This document shows, piece after piece, positions 1-9,900 of a stretch of DNA of 64,000 nucleotides. Within the stretch, counting starts at the first letter, position 1. The number at the start of each line of letters is the position of its first letter. The notes under the pieces are model-generated. The model worked only from the letters and a program-made list of their open reading frames with translations. It searched no databases and was not told where the DNA came from. Location: positions 5,317,470 through 5,381,469 of the forward strand of contig NZ_CP059557.1 of the NCBI RefSeq assembly GCF_022828475.1, read 5' to 3'. This DNA is from Saccharopolyspora gloriosae. Its GTDB lineage: Bacteria; Actinomycetota; Actinomycetes; Mycobacteriales; Pseudonocardiaceae. The translations under genes and the position numbers were made by a program.

Positions 1-294
1 AAGGTGCTCGCCGACCACGGCTACCCCACCGAGCACGTGGCGGCGCAGCTCGGCGACGAGCATCTCGACGCCGACCTGCTGCTGGCGATGGACGCCGGGC
101 ACCTGCGCGTGGTGCGCGACGCGCTGGGCGAGCCGGAGCGGGTGCGGCTGCTGCGGTCCTTCGACCCGGCCTCCGAGGACGCGGCCGAGGTGCCCGACCC
201 GTACTTCGGCGGGGACCGCGGCTTCGAGGACGTGCTGGCGATGATCGAGGCCGCGGTGCCGGGCCTGCTGGACTGGACCCGCGAACGACTCTGA
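1..294 (+). CDS. Low-molecular-weight protein-tyrosine phosphatase, C-terminal part
   Basis: This is the last 97 residues of a gene that begins before the window. It matches the C-terminal half of the LMW protein-tyrosine phosphatase family. The run LLAMDAGHLRVV, the following VRLLRSFDP and especially VPDPYFGG carry the family's late signature, in which the DPYxG aspartate is the general acid of catalysis. The helix GFEDVLAMIEAAVPGLL ends the fold as usual. The N-terminal P-loop with the nucleophilic cysteine (CxxxxxR) lies outside the window, so activity cannot be judged. The family removes phosphate from tyrosine residues of cytoplasmic proteins. The downstream kinase-like gene follows on the same strand after 73 bp. 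Confidence 0.9.
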   Translation, partial: KVLADHGYPTEHVAAQLGDEHLDADLLLAMDAGHLRVVRDALGEPERVRLLRSFDPASEDAAEVPDPYFGGDRGFEDVLAMIEAAVPGLLDWTRERL

Positions 295-367
295 CCGGCC
301 GGTGCGCTCGGGCGCACTCGCGCCCGGCGGAGGGGACACTCGGCCGCGAGCGGAGCGGAGGCATGTG

Positions 368-1234
368 ATGGGCGAGATCGAAGACGTGGTGCTGCGGTTC
401 ACCGGCTCCGAAGCGGTCGGAGTCCGGGAGCTCGGCGGCGGCGACGCGGGAACCTCCCGATCGGTGCGGCTGGCCGACGGACGGCAGGTGTTCGTGAAGA
501 CGAACCCGCCCGGCATGCCCGGTGCGATCGCCGCGGAGGCCGCCTCGCTGGCGTGGCTCGCGGAACCCGGCGCGCTGCCCGTTCCGGCGGTGCTCGGCGA
601 CACCGATCGCCATCTCGTGACCGAACACCTCGACTCCGGCTCGCCCGCTCCGGCGGCCGCCGAGGAGCTCGGGCGCGGCCTGGCCCGGTTGCACTCCGCG
701 GGTGCGCCCGCGCACGGGAGCCCGCCACCGGGTGGCCCGGCCGACGCGTGGATCGGGCTCGCGCCGATGCGCAACGAGCCCATGCCGGACTGGCCGTCCT
801 TCTACGCCGAGTACCGGGTGCGGCCCTACCTGCGGCGTGCCGTCGACGCCGGGCTGCTCGGCGCCGACGAGTCCGCGCTCATCGAGCGGGTCTGCGGCCG
901 GCTGCCCGAGCTGACCGGCTCCGATGAGCCCGCCGCCCGGCTGCACGGCGACCTCTGGGCGGGCAACGTGCACTGGAGCGGCGGGGCGGCGTGGGTGATC
1001 GACCCCGCCGGGCACGGTGGGCATCGGGAGACGGACCTCGCGATGCTCGCGCTGTTCGGCTGCCCCCACCTGGAGCGGGTGCTGGCCGCCTACGAGGAGG
1101 TCCGGCCGCTCGCCGAGGGCTGGCGGGACCGGATCGGCGTGCACCAGCTGTTCCCGCTGCTCGTGCACACCGTGCTGTTCGGCGGCGCCTACGCCCGCCA
1201 AGCCGTCACGGCCGCCCGCAACGCCCCCTGCTGA
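368..1234 (+). CDS. Fructosamine kinase family protein
   Basis: The 288-residue product fits the fructosamine/ketosamine-3-kinase family (cytoplasmic aminoglycoside-phosphotransferase-like fold), which phosphorylates sugar adducts on lysines so that they can be removed. Visible motifs are the catalytic-loop HGDLWAGNVHW, the metal-binding segment VIDPAGHGGHRETDLAM that replaces the DFG of protein kinases, and the early VFVKTNPPG, which holds the ATP-binding lysine. I chose the ATG at 368 because the homologous region starts there (MGEIEDVVLRF) and a reading frame extending to 302 adds only low-quality arginine-rich sequence. The gene may be co-transcribed with the phosphatase before it. Substrate is not determinable from sequence. 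Confidence 0.88.
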   Translation: MGEIEDVVLRFTGSEAVGVRELGGGDAGTSRSVRLADGRQVFVKTNPPGMPGAIAAEAASLAWLAEPGALPVPAVLGDTDRHLVTEHLDSGSPAPAAAEELGRGLARLHSAGAPAHGSPPPGGPADAWIGLAPMRNEPMPDWPSFYAEYRVRPYLRRAVDAGLLGADESALIERVCGRLPELTGSDEPAARLHGDLWAGNVHWSGGAAWVIDPAGHGGHRETDLAMLALFGCPHLERVLAAYEEVRPLAEGWRDRIGVHQLFPLLVHTVLFGGAYARQAVTAARNAPC

Positions 1235-1306
1235 TCGCCGAGCTGCGTTCGAGCGGCCTTCCGTCGGGTCCCCGCCCCTCATCCGATCAGCGGCGAAGCC
1301 GTCGGA

Positions 1307-1353
1307 GTGAACGGACCGTTCGCCCAATCCCGTTGGACCAACGGTCCGTTCAC
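1307..1353 (+). repeat. Family A palindromic repeat, copy 1
   Basis: This is a 47-bp hairpin with perfect 14-bp arms, GTGAACGGACCGTT and AACGGTCCGTTCAC, around a 19-nt centre that itself contains CCAA/TTGG pairing. It lies 73 bp after the stop of the kinase-like gene. The same element occurs near 1402, 18244, 18338, 19547, 19630, 19724, 33277, 34505 and 34601. The rest of the 330-bp gap before the SURF1 gene holds a second degenerate copy and a 15-bp stretch (TCAGCGGCGAAGCCG, 1287-1301) that also begins the family B elements at 3792 and 15522. Confidence 0.9.
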
Positions 1354-1401
1354 CCACCCCGAATCGACGCGAGCACGCCGGATCGCCGAGACCCGTTCGG
1401 A

Positions 1402-1448
1402 GTGAACGGACCGTTCGCCCAATTCCGTTCGACGAAATGACCGTTTCA
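1402..1448 (+). repeat. Family A palindromic repeat, copy 2 (decayed)
   Basis: The left arm GTGAACGGACCGTT and the start of the centre (CGCCCAATTCCGTT) are intact. The right arm has decayed to GAAATGACCGTTTCAG, so the hairpin is only partly paired. It sits 48 bp after copy 1, in the same orientation, which suggests a tandem duplication with one copy degenerating. Confidence 0.75.
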
Positions 1449-1564
1449 GGTTCCGCTGCCCGATTCGCCGCACGGGGAGTTTTCCGGGAGGCCAGGCGTG
1501 GGCTGGGCCGCACTGCGGCGGGGGCGGGCGGGAGCGTCGCCGCGGGGCCGCCTACCGTGGAGCC

Positions 1565-2395
1565 GTGCGCCTGAAGTTCCTGCTTCGACCGGGGTGGATC
1601 GGACTGATCCTGCTGGTCGTGCTGTTCGCCACGCTCTGCTTCACCCTGCTCGCGCCGTGGCAGTTCGGCCGCAACGACCAGACGCAGGCCCGCAACGACG
1701 CCATCGAGCACTCGTTCACGGCCGAGCCGAAACCTCTCGGCGAGGCGCTGCCCGACGGCAGAGCGCCCGACGCGACCACCGAGTGGACCAAGATCGCCGT
1801 CACCGGCCGGTACCTGCCGGAAGCCGAGACGCTGGCCTGGCTGCGCTCCGTGCAGGGCGAGCCCGCGATCGAGGTGCTCACCCCGTTCCGCACCACCACC
1901 GGCGAGACGCTGCTGGTCGACCGCGGCTTCGTGCGGCCGGTCGGTACCAACGCTCCCCCGTTCGCCGCCGCGCCCACCGAGCAGGTCACGATCACCGCTC
2001 GGGTGCGGATGGACGAGAAGGACCAGGAGAAACGCCCGGTGTTCGAGCGCCAGGGGCACCGCTGGACCTACTCGGTGGACTCGCAGGTCATCACCGCGGG
2101 CAGCGGGGTTCCGCTGCGGCCCGGCTACTTCGCGCTGGTCGACGGGCAGCCGGGCGGTCTCGCGGCGTTGCCGCTGCCGCAGCTGTCGTCGGGGCCGTAC
2201 TTCTCGTACGCGTTGCAGTGGATCGCGTTCGGCGTGATGGCGCTGGCCTCGATCGGGTACCTCATCTACGCGGAGCTCCGGCCCCCGGAACAGACCGCGG
2301 GAACGGTGCAGAAGCCCCGGAAGATGTCGGTCGCCGAGGCCGTCGCCGAGGACGAGCGCCGGGAACGCGAAGAGGCTGCCTCCCGCGGGGAATGA
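1565..2395 (+). CDS. SURF1 family cytochrome c oxidase assembly protein
   Basis: The 276-residue product has the SURF1 layout. An N-terminal membrane helix (about residues 10-35, GWIGLILLVVLFATLCFTLL) is followed at once by the family's APWQFGRN segment. A soluble extracytoplasmic domain contains LVDRGFVRP, and a second helix near residues 212-235 precedes a charged cytoplasmic tail. SURF1 proteins help insert heme a into subunit I of the aa3 oxidase at the membrane. The start is GTG at 1565, followed by arginine- and lysine-rich residues before the first helix. Neither an oxidase gene nor ctaA is in the window, so the assignment rests on family resemblance alone. Confidence 0.9.
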   Translation: MRLKFLLRPGWIGLILLVVLFATLCFTLLAPWQFGRNDQTQARNDAIEHSFTAEPKPLGEALPDGRAPDATTEWTKIAVTGRYLPEAETLAWLRSVQGEPAIEVLTPFRTTTGETLLVDRGFVRPVGTNAPPFAAAPTEQVTITARVRMDEKDQEKRPVFERQGHRWTYSVDSQVITAGSGVPLRPGYFALVDGQPGGLAALPLPQLSSGPYFSYALQWIAFGVMALASIGYLIYAELRPPEQTAGTVQKPRKMSVAEAVAEDERREREEAASRGE

Positions 2396-2445
2396 GGACG
2401 GGACGCCGACCTCCCAAGCCTCCACAGGCAGAGCACAGACCCGCC

Positions 2446-2559
2446 TCAGCGGTGCTTGCCGCCTGGGGGCTGCCGGTAGACGAACGTGATCACGCCGACG
2501 ACGGCGATGATGGCGAGCGGGAGCAGCAAGCCCGAAAGCACGGTGGCCAGTTCGCTCAT
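2446..2559 (-). CDS. Small single-pass membrane protein (37 aa)
   Basis: A 37-residue frame starts with an ATG preceded by a strong ribosome-binding site (AAGGAGGT, 4 nt before the start on the minus strand). The protein is almost entirely one membrane helix (LLLPLAIIAVVGVITFVY, about residues 11-28) followed by a short basic tail ending GGKHR. The function is unknown. The excellent ribosome site and a helix with a positive C-terminal end argue that it is real despite its size. It lies convergent to the SURF1 gene and downstream of nothing obvious. A longer in-frame extension to 2655 lacks membrane or codon support. Confidence 0.6.
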   Translation of the reverse strand: MSELATVLSGLLLPLAIIAVVGVITFVYRQPPGGKHR

Positions 2560-2715
2560 GTGACCTCCTTCGGTCCCTTCCACCACTACCGGAACCACTG
2601 CCAGATCACCTGTTCCGGAGCCGCATACCCCACGATCGGTCGACCCACCGACCACGCCCTGTCAGCACAACAGCCGACCGAACGCACAGGGTCGGTGCGG
2701 CGGCCATCCGACCGG

Positions 2716-3660
2716 TCAGCGGCCGCGTGTGCTCAGAGCCACGACCGCCGCGGCGGCGAGCACGCCGGAGACCGAGCCGATGACCCGCGACAGTTCCACT
2801 CCGCGCGTCACGTCTCCCGCGTCGGCGGTGCGGCCCTCACCCATGATCGGCCGTTGCTCGGCGGTGTGGCCGTACACGGTCCGGCCGCCGAGGCGGATTT
2901 CGAGCGCCCCGGCGAACGCGGCCTCGATCTGCCCGGCGTTCGGACTCGGGTGGGCGGCGGCGTCGCGCCGCCACGTCCGCCACGCCCCGCCCGCGGAGCC
3001 GCCGACGACCGGGGCGCACGCGGCGGTGAGCATCGCCGCCAGCCGGGCCGGGGCCAGGTTCAGCGCATCATCGAGCCGGGCCGAGGCCCAGCCGAATCGC
3101 AGGTAGTGCGGGCTGCGGTGCCCGACCATCGCGTCGAGGGTGTTGGCCGCCCGGTAACCGACCAGCCCCGGAACTCCCGCGATCGCGCCCCACACCAGCG
3201 GCGCGACGACGGCGTCGGAGGTGTTCTCCGCGATGGACTCCACGGTGGCCCGCGCCAGTCCTTGCTCGTCGAGGTGCGCGGCGTCCCGGCCGCACAGGTG
3301 GGCGAGCCTGCCGCGAGCCCCGTCCAGGTCCCCCGCGTCGAGCAACCGGCCCATCGCGGTTCCTTCGTCGGCCAGTGACGCGCCGCCGAGCACGACCCAG
3401 GTGGTGAGCGCCGTGGTGGCCGCCTCCAGAACGGGACTGCGCCGGGCGGCGCGTTCAACAACGACGCCGACCGTGACGGTTCCGCCGACGAGCAGCCCGG
3501 TGTAGAGCACCCCTGCGCCCCTGCTGTCGCGGTGCAGCAGGCGTTCGACGGTCTGTGCGACGCGCCCGAAGACAGCGACGGGATGCCCCCGCCGCGGATC
3601 ACCGAGTGCAGCATCAGCCGCCACTCCGAGCATCAGCCCGACAGCTCGTCCCGCTCTCAC
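2716..3660 (-). CDS. cobD: Adenosylcobinamide-phosphate synthase (CobD/CbiB)
   Basis: CobD attaches the aminopropanol arm to adenosylcobyric acid in cobalamin synthesis and is a multi-pass membrane protein. The 314-residue product has the family opening LMLGVAADAALGDPRRGHPVAVFG (given here only as a description of residues about 8-31, with the GDP..HPV core diagnostic). It also has the inner ESIAENTSDAVVAPL and GYRAANTLDAMVGH motifs and YLRFGWASARLDD. I chose GTG at 3660 because GGAGG lies 8 nt before it. A frame start at 3699 has no such site. No other cob gene is nearby, so it is an isolated pathway gene. Confidence 0.93.
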   Translation of the reverse strand: MRAGRAVGLMLGVAADAALGDPRRGHPVAVFGRVAQTVERLLHRDSRGAGVLYTGLLVGGTVTVGVVVERAARRSPVLEAATTALTTWVVLGGASLADEGTAMGRLLDAGDLDGARGRLAHLCGRDAAHLDEQGLARATVESIAENTSDAVVAPLVWGAIAGVPGLVGYRAANTLDAMVGHRSPHYLRFGWASARLDDALNLAPARLAAMLTAACAPVVGGSAGGAWRTWRRDAAAHPSPNAGQIEAAFAGALEIRLGGRTVYGHTAEQRPIMGEGRTADAGDVTRGVELSRVIGSVSGVLAAAAVVALSTRGR

Positions 3661-3790
3661 CGGCGCTGCTCCTCCCAATTTCACCCAACCAGGCAGCACA
3701 GCACGCTACCGCCGCCACAACACCCCGCCACGAGCGCCCACCCGGCAAATGCGCCCGCCAACGGTCTTCCGGCCTTCCGATCGTTGTCTT

Positions 3791-3935
3791 CTCAGCGGCG
3801 AAGCCGATGACCAGTGACCAGCTTGAGCAAGATGACCACCGGCGGGTTCTCAGCGGCTCCCTCGCGAGGACAGCCATTTCGCTGTGTAGAGGGCTACATG
3901 AGAAATGGATCCCGCAGCGAGGGAGCCGCTGAGGT
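3791..3935. repeat. Family B hairpin element, copy B1
   Basis: A complex palindrome lies in the 371-bp gap before the Wadjet operon. A perfect 17-bp outer stem (3849-3865 with 3917-3933) is followed by a conserved asymmetric inner loop (GAGGACAGC on the left, GGATCCCGCA on the right). A 7-bp inner stem follows (CCATTTC 3874-3880 with GAAATGG 3902-3908), then a small apical hairpin TGTAG/CTACA (3885-3898). A 5' flank, 3791-3848, beginning TCAGCGGCGAAGCCG, is shared almost word for word with copy B3 at 15521. Copy B2 at 15712 has different stem sequence but the same pairing. Confidence 0.85.
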
Positions 3936-3990
3936 TCCGCTGAGTGACCCACTACGCAGGTCGCTCAGAAGCGAAGTCTTAGCTGGGCTC

Positions 3991-4020
3991 TTGACAGGGA
4001 GTGTTGGTGGCTCGGGTTAT
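3991..4020 (+). promoter_or_regulatory. Predicted promoter of the Wadjet operon
   Basis: TTGACA (3991-3996) is a consensus -35 box. An 18-nt spacer separates it from GGTTAT (4015-4020), a plausible -10 box. The jetA GTG follows 11 nt later and no ribosome-binding site precedes it, so the transcript would be leaderless or nearly so, which is common in actinomycetes. Inferred from sequence only. Confidence 0.6.
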
Positions 4021-4031
4021 CGTGGCCGACC

Positions 4032-5666
4032 GTGACGGCCCCGGATCACGAAGCTGACGTGCTGCGCGCGGGGGTGGCGGGCACCGAAGCCGAGTCCGCC
4101 TCCTCCGCGCAGGCACTGGATGACGTTCGGGCGGACCAGCAGCGGTTGCGGCTGTTCGCCTACTTGAGCGCGCGCGAGCACCGCACCTACCTGGCGATCA
4201 TGCGGTTGTTCACCTCGACGCTGCTCGCGGACCTGTCGATCGGCGAGGTGACCGCGGCGCTGGCGGCCGCCGAGCGGGAAGGCCGCATCGACCCCGGCGA
4301 GTCCGAGCTGGACACCGTGGTGGAGCGGCTGAAGCAGCTGCGGCTGTGGGGAAACCTGGTGCTGGGCAGGCGGGAGACGATCGCCGCCAGCATCGCCGAG
4401 TTCCAGCACGGCAGCGTGCGCTACCAGGTCAGCAAGCTCGCCGTCCGGGTGCAGCGCGATGTGGACGCGCTGCTGCGGGTGCCGGAAGGTGCCCGCGAGG
4501 TGTCCCGCGAACTGCTGCCCGCGATCGAACGCGGCCTCGGCGAGATCGGCTCGGCGTTGTCGTCCGCGGTCGCCGCGGAACGCGCCGAGCCGGGTTCGAA
4601 ACGGGCCAGGCGGACCCGCGAGCGGCTGGCGGAGCACGTCACGACGGTGTTCCTGCAGCACGCCGAACTCGCCGCGACGGTGCGGGACTTCTACGCCTAC
4701 CTGGGCGAGGTCGTCACCCGGCACCATTTGGCACCGGACGAGATCTCCGGGTTCCGGAACCTGCTGGTCGAGTACATCCAGATGGTCGTGGAGGACGTGC
4801 TGCGGCACACCGAGACGATCGCGGGCTCGCTGGCGGGCCTGGCCGGGGTGCGCGGTGAGCTGATCCGGCTGCTGGGTCCGGCGGATCAGCTGGGCACCGA
4901 GGTGGAGCGGGCGCGCGGGCGGACCGCGGCGGACTGGCAGGAGCTCACGGACTGGTTCGTGGACGCGCCGGGACGCCCCAGCCAGGTGGCGGCGCTGCGG
5001 GAGGCCACGGCGCGGGCGATCGGTTCGCTGCTGGCGAGCGTGAAGCGCGCGACCTCGGGCGGCGGCCTGCTGCCGGGTCGCCGGGGTGAGCTGCTGAAGC
5101 TGGCGCGCTGGTTCGACGAGGCCGAGCAGCCGGAGGCACACCGGATCTACGCGGCCGCGTTCGGGCTGTACTCGGCGCGGCACCTGCTGCCCGCGCCGGA
5201 CTACGACAGCGACAACCACGACGTGCCGTGGCGCGACGGGCCGGTGCAGGACGTGACGGTGAGCGTGCGCAGCCGCGGTGATCGCGGGGCGCGCGGGCGC
5301 ACCTCCCGGGTGCTGGACGACCCGATGACCGAGGAGTCCCTGCTGGCCGAGGCCCGCGAGGAGGACGCGCGGCGCGGCGCGGCCGTGGCGGAACTCGCCT
5401 CGGCGGGTGCGGCGCTGGCCGACACCCGGCTGTCCGGGGAGGCGCTGGGCGTGCTGTGCGAGCTGATGACGCTGGCGATGGCGCAGCGCGACAGCTCCGA
5501 GGATCCGGGTTCCGCGCTGGACCCGGTGCACCGGTTGCGGGTGACGATCCGTCCGGAGCCGGGCACCCACACGAAGATCAGCAGCGCCGCGGGCACGCTC
5601 ACGCTGACCGATGCGGTGCTGGACGTGCACGGCGACGGCGCGATTCCCGCGGAGGCGACCCGATGA
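4032..5666 (+). CDS. jetA: Wadjet type III subunit JetA (TIGR02677/DUF2397)
   Basis: The 544-residue product is the first gene of a four-gene operon and matches the TIGR02677 (DUF2397) family. The conserved N-terminal region RLRLFAYLSAREHRTYLAIMRLF is described here by its position (about residues 37-59), and the later WFDEAEQPEAHRIYAAAFGLY region is also typical. JetA is the kleisin-like (MukF-like) bridge of an SMC complex that recognises and linearises plasmid-sized circular DNA together with JetB, JetC and JetD. The start is GTG at 4032, directly after a predicted promoter and with no Shine-Dalgarno. The stop overlaps the jetB ATG (ATGA), so translation is coupled. Confidence 0.92.
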   Translation: MTAPDHEADVLRAGVAGTEAESASSAQALDDVRADQQRLRLFAYLSAREHRTYLAIMRLFTSTLLADLSIGEVTAALAAAEREGRIDPGESELDTVVERLKQLRLWGNLVLGRRETIAASIAEFQHGSVRYQVSKLAVRVQRDVDALLRVPEGAREVSRELLPAIERGLGEIGSALSSAVAAERAEPGSKRARRTRERLAEHVTTVFLQHAELAATVRDFYAYLGEVVTRHHLAPDEISGFRNLLVEYIQMVVEDVLRHTETIAGSLAGLAGVRGELIRLLGPADQLGTEVERARGRTAADWQELTDWFVDAPGRPSQVAALREATARAIGSLLASVKRATSGGGLLPGRRGELLKLARWFDEAEQPEAHRIYAAAFGLYSARHLLPAPDYDSDNHDVPWRDGPVQDVTVSVRSRGDRGARGRTSRVLDDPMTEESLLAEAREEDARRGAAVAELASAGAALADTRLSGEALGVLCELMTLAMAQRDSSEDPGSALDPVHRLRVTIRPEPGTHTKISSAAGTLTLTDAVLDVHGDGAIPAEATR

Positions 5667-6916
5667 CGGCGACCAAGGCCTTCGACGAGCTGTCCTCGAT
5701 CGACGCCTCGAACGTGGTGCGGTGCGCGCGGGCGCTGCTGCGCCGCCCGCTGCTGCGGGAGGGCGCCGCGGACGGGGATCTGCTGCCGATGATCTACCGG
5801 CAGCGGGCGGCGCTGCACGAGGTGTTCTCCTCGCTGCTCGGGTACCGGCTGGTGGTGGAGCGCCGGTTCGCGCGGCTGTACAAGTCGGGGCCGGGTGCGG
5901 ACGCCACGCGCGGCGAGCCGGGTTTGACGCCGCGCGGCTACGCGTACTTGGCGTTGACGCTGGCCACGCTGACCGGCATCGGCAGGCAGGTGCTGCTGTC
6001 CCGCCTGGTGATCGACGTGCGCGCCGCCGCCGTGGAGGCGGGCGTGGCGGTGGTGGACGATCCGGCGGATCGGCGGGCGCTGACCGCCGCGCTGCGGCAT
6101 CTGGTGGCGCTCGGGGTGATCAGCGAGACCGAGGGCACCGTGACCGCGACGGATTCCACGGCGGAGGCGCTGATCACCATCGACACCGATCTGCTCGGCC
6201 AGCTGCCGGCCGGCCCGATCGGCACCTCGGCCGGACCCGAAGAGCTGGTGGCGGCGGCGGCGCAGGCCGGTCCGCGCAGCGTGGAGCACGTGGTGCGGCG
6301 GCGGCTGGTGGAGGACCCGGTGGTGCTCTACGCGGACTTGCCCGCCGAGCAGCGGGAGTGGCTGCTGAAGAACTTCGGCGTGGAATCCCGGCTGCTGGAG
6401 CGGTTCTTCGGCCTGGTCACCGAGGTTCGTTCCGAAGGCGTCGTGGTGAGCGACCCGGAGGACTACCTGACCGACACCCTGTTCCCCGGCACCGGCACGG
6501 TGGCGCGCATCGCGCTGCTGGCGCTGCCGCGATTGCTGGAGTGCGCCGAACCCCGTGAGCCCGACGGCAGGCACCCGGTGACCTGGGACGATCTCACCGA
6601 AGTGTGCGGTGAGCTGATCGAGTCGTATCCGGCGGCGTGGTCGCGGCAGGCCACCGAGGAGCCCGCGGAGCTGGTGCGGTCCGTCGCGGACCTGCTGCGG
6701 CGGCTCGGTGTGCTGCGCGGCGAGGCCGCCGACGGCACCGCCACCACCGGGGAGGATCATGGCGAGCTCACCTGGTGGTTGAGCCCGGCGGCGCACCGGT
6801 GGCTGCCGGAACCGGACGCCACGCCCGCCCCCGGGCGGGAACCGGAGCCCGCACCGGCGCCGGCGCCGCCGGGCCTGTCCCTGTTCGACGATCTGGAAGA
6901 GGACGGTTCACGGTGA
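5663..6916 (+). CDS. jetB: Wadjet type III subunit JetB (TIGR02678/DUF2398)
   Basis: The 417-residue product fits TIGR02678 (DUF2398), the MukE-like winged-helix partner of JetA. Recognisable parts are the start region ALLRRPLLREG, the block VVERRFARLYK and the long helical middle with GYAYLALTLATL. The C-terminal tail is proline- and alanine-rich before ending LSLFDDLEEDGSR. The ATG at 5663 overlaps the jetA stop, which fixes the start. The frame is open further upstream, but that part lies inside jetA. The last codons overlap the jetC GTG (GTGA). In Wadjet complexes this subunit sits between the kleisin and the SMC heads. Confidence 0.92.
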   Translation: MTATKAFDELSSIDASNVVRCARALLRRPLLREGAADGDLLPMIYRQRAALHEVFSSLLGYRLVVERRFARLYKSGPGADATRGEPGLTPRGYAYLALTLATLTGIGRQVLLSRLVIDVRAAAVEAGVAVVDDPADRRALTAALRHLVALGVISETEGTVTATDSTAEALITIDTDLLGQLPAGPIGTSAGPEELVAAAAQAGPRSVEHVVRRRLVEDPVVLYADLPAEQREWLLKNFGVESRLLERFFGLVTEVRSEGVVVSDPEDYLTDTLFPGTGTVARIALLALPRLLECAEPREPDGRHPVTWDDLTEVCGELIESYPAAWSRQATEEPAELVRSVADLLRRLGVLRGEAADGTATTGEDHGELTWWLSPAAHRWLPEPDATPAPGREPEPAPAPAPPGLSLFDDLEEDGSR

Positions 6917-9900
6917 GCCCCGACGACGCGAACGCAGCGGTGCAGGCCGCGAACTCGGAGGCCCCGGCGAGCCCGGAGCAGCCGGGCGACGCGACGCTCT
7001 CCGCGGGACCGGTGCACCGCTGGCGGCTGCACCGCGGCGGGATCGTGAACATCTGGCAGTACGCGGAGAACACGTTCGACCTCTCCGGTGGGCGCGCGAT
7101 CTTCCAGGGCACCAACGGTTCCGGCAAGTCCCGGACGCTGGAGCTGCTGCTGCCGCTGTGCTTGGACGGCGATCTGCGCCAGCTGGGGTCGAAGGGTTTC
7201 GACACGGTCAGCATCCGGCGCCTGATGCTCGACGAGTACCCGGGCGGCCCGAACCGCATCGGCTACGCCTGGGTGGAGCTGCGCCGCGAATCCCCTGACG
7301 GCGGCGAGGAATTCCTGACCTGCGGGGTCGGCGTGAAGGCGTCGAAGACCTCGCAGGCGATCAGCGACTCGTGGCGGTTCATCACGGGCCGCCGGGTGGG
7401 ACACAACCTGCACCTGGTGGGTCCGGAGCGGGTGCCGCTGGGTCCGGCTCAGCTGCGGGAGCTGCTGGGCGCGGACTGCGTGCTCGACGATCAGGCGTTC
7501 CGCGCGAAGATCGCCGCGCAGGTCTACGGCGTGCCCTCGGCCCGCTACGGGGACCTGCTGCACCTGCAGCGGACGCTGCGCAACCCGGACGTCGGGTTGA
7601 AGGTGCTGGAGGGGCAGCTGGAGCAGATCCTCTCGGACGCGCTGCCGCCGCTGGAGCCCGCGCTGATCGAGCGGCTGGCCAGCTCGTTCGACGACCTGGA
7701 GTCGATCCGGGAGAACATCGTCCGGCTGACCGGCGCGGACAAGGCGCTGGGCGCGTTCCTGTCGACCTATTCGGGGTACGCGCTGGGGGCGTTGCGGGAG
7801 CGCGCGGAGTCGATGCGCGCGGCGCAGGACCGGCTCGGGGCGTTGCGCAAGGAACTGGCGAAGCTCGACAAGCAGGTCACCGGGCACCGCGAGGAGCGCG
7901 ATTCGGCACAGCGCACCGTCACCGAGCTGGAGCAGCGCGAGGGCACGCTGGAGTCGAGCATCGAGTCGCTGCGCTCGCACCCGGCGTACGCGGAGTTGCA
8001 GAACCTGCGCGACCGGGAGCGGGTCGTGGAGGGTTCGCGTTCGGCGGCGGTCGCGGCGCTGGAGACCGCGGCGCGGCATCGGGCGCAGGAGGAGCGTTCG
8101 GCGGAGTCGGTGCTGGGCACGTTGCGCAGGCTGGTGGGCGACGCGGAGTCCGCGGAGCAGGCGGCGCAGCGGGCGAACCGGCAGTTGGCCGCGGCGGGCC
8201 TGGACGGGGATCTGGTGCCGCGTCCGCCGGAGGTGCCGAAGGCGGAGCCGATCAGCACTCCGGACCGGGTGCGGACCGTCCCGGAGCCCGATGCCGAGCC
8301 GGTGGACGTGCACCGGCTCAGCGCCCCCGAGGTGGACACCGACGAGTTGGCGCAGCGGTTCCGCGCGGCGGCGGATCGGGCCGCGCAGGCGAGCACGGTG
8401 GCGCAGCGCCGTGGCGCGTTGACGTTGACGCTGCACCAGCAGGCCGTGGAACTGGACCGGCAGCGGGAGCAGGTCACGAAGCTCCAGCAGCAGTCCCGCC
8501 AGGCGCAGCTGATCTCCACGGAGGCCGTGGGGCGGCGCAACGTGGCGCAGCAGCGCCTCTCGGAGGCGGCCGCCGACTGGCGGCAGCGGGCGCAGCGCTG
8601 GGGCTCGGAGCATCCGGAGTCCGTTGTGGACGATCCGGTGCCGGAGGTGCCCGAGGTGGATCGGCTGCTGGCCGACCGTTCGGCGGCCCGCGAGGCGCTG
8701 GAGCTGGCGCGTCGCTGGGCGCGGCCGCGTTTGCAGGACGCCCGGCAGCGGATTTCGGCGGTGGAGCGGGAACTCGGCGAGTTCCGCGACCGCGTCCGCA
8801 CCGGTGAGCAGGAGCTGTCGGAGCTGCGCGCCGGTGTGGAGCGCACGCCGCAGCGCCCGGCGTGGGCGGCGGCCGAGCGGCCCGAGGCGACGGGGCGCGC
8901 GTTCTACCGGCTGGTGGACTTCCAGCCGTCGCTCGACGACGCGGAACGGGCCGGGCTGGAGGCCGCGTTGCAGGCCAGCGGGCTGCTCAACGCGTGGGTT
9001 TCGGAGAAGGGCACCGTCGCCGAGCTGGCGGACGTGCTGGCCGTTCCGGGCGCGGCGGGTTCGGCGGGGACGCTGGCGGAACTGCTGGTGCCCGCTCCGG
9101 AACCGGACGGCCCCGTTCCCGCCGAGCACATCGCTTCCCTGCTCACCTCGGTGTCCATCGTGGACGGTCCGGGGCTGGTGGTGTGCACCGACGGCCGGTG
9201 GCAGGCCGGGGTGCTGTCCGGCGCGTGGCAGAAGGAGTCCGCCGAGTACGTCGGCGCGGGCGCCCGCGAGGCGTCCCGCGCGCGGCGCATCGCGGAGCTG
9301 GAGGAAGAGCTCTCCGCGCTGCGCGAGCAGATCGGCGAGGTGGAACGGCGGCACCGGGACGCCACCGAGCACGGCGAATCCCTGGAACGGCACCTGGAAT
9401 CGTTCCCCGACGACTCCGGCCTCGTCACCGCGCACGCCCAGGTCGCCACCGCCACCGACGCCGCCGAGGACGCCGACCGGCACGCCAAGCAGGCCCGCGG
9501 CGAACTCGACCAGACCGATCAGCGCTGGCAGGCGACCCGTTCCGAACTGGTGCGCGCCGCCGGAGAAGCGGACCTGCCGCCGGAGACCCAGGCGCTGGAG
9601 CACGCGAACCGGGCCGCGACCGAGGCCCGGTCGGCGATCGACGCGCTGCACGAGGTGGTGGAGTCCCGCTGCCTGGCCACGCTGGCCGACCTGCGCGACA
9701 TCGCGCTGCACCACGACGCCGCGGTGGCCGACCGGATGGAGGCCGAGTCGCAGGCCGAGCAGCGCTGCGTCGAGCACACCGAACAGGCCACCGGGCTCGC
9801 CGAGCTCAGCGACGCCGTGGGCGGGGCGGCGCAGGAGATCTCCGGCAAGGTCGGCGAGCTGGAACGCGAACGCACCCAGCTGCGCAAGGACCTCCCCGCC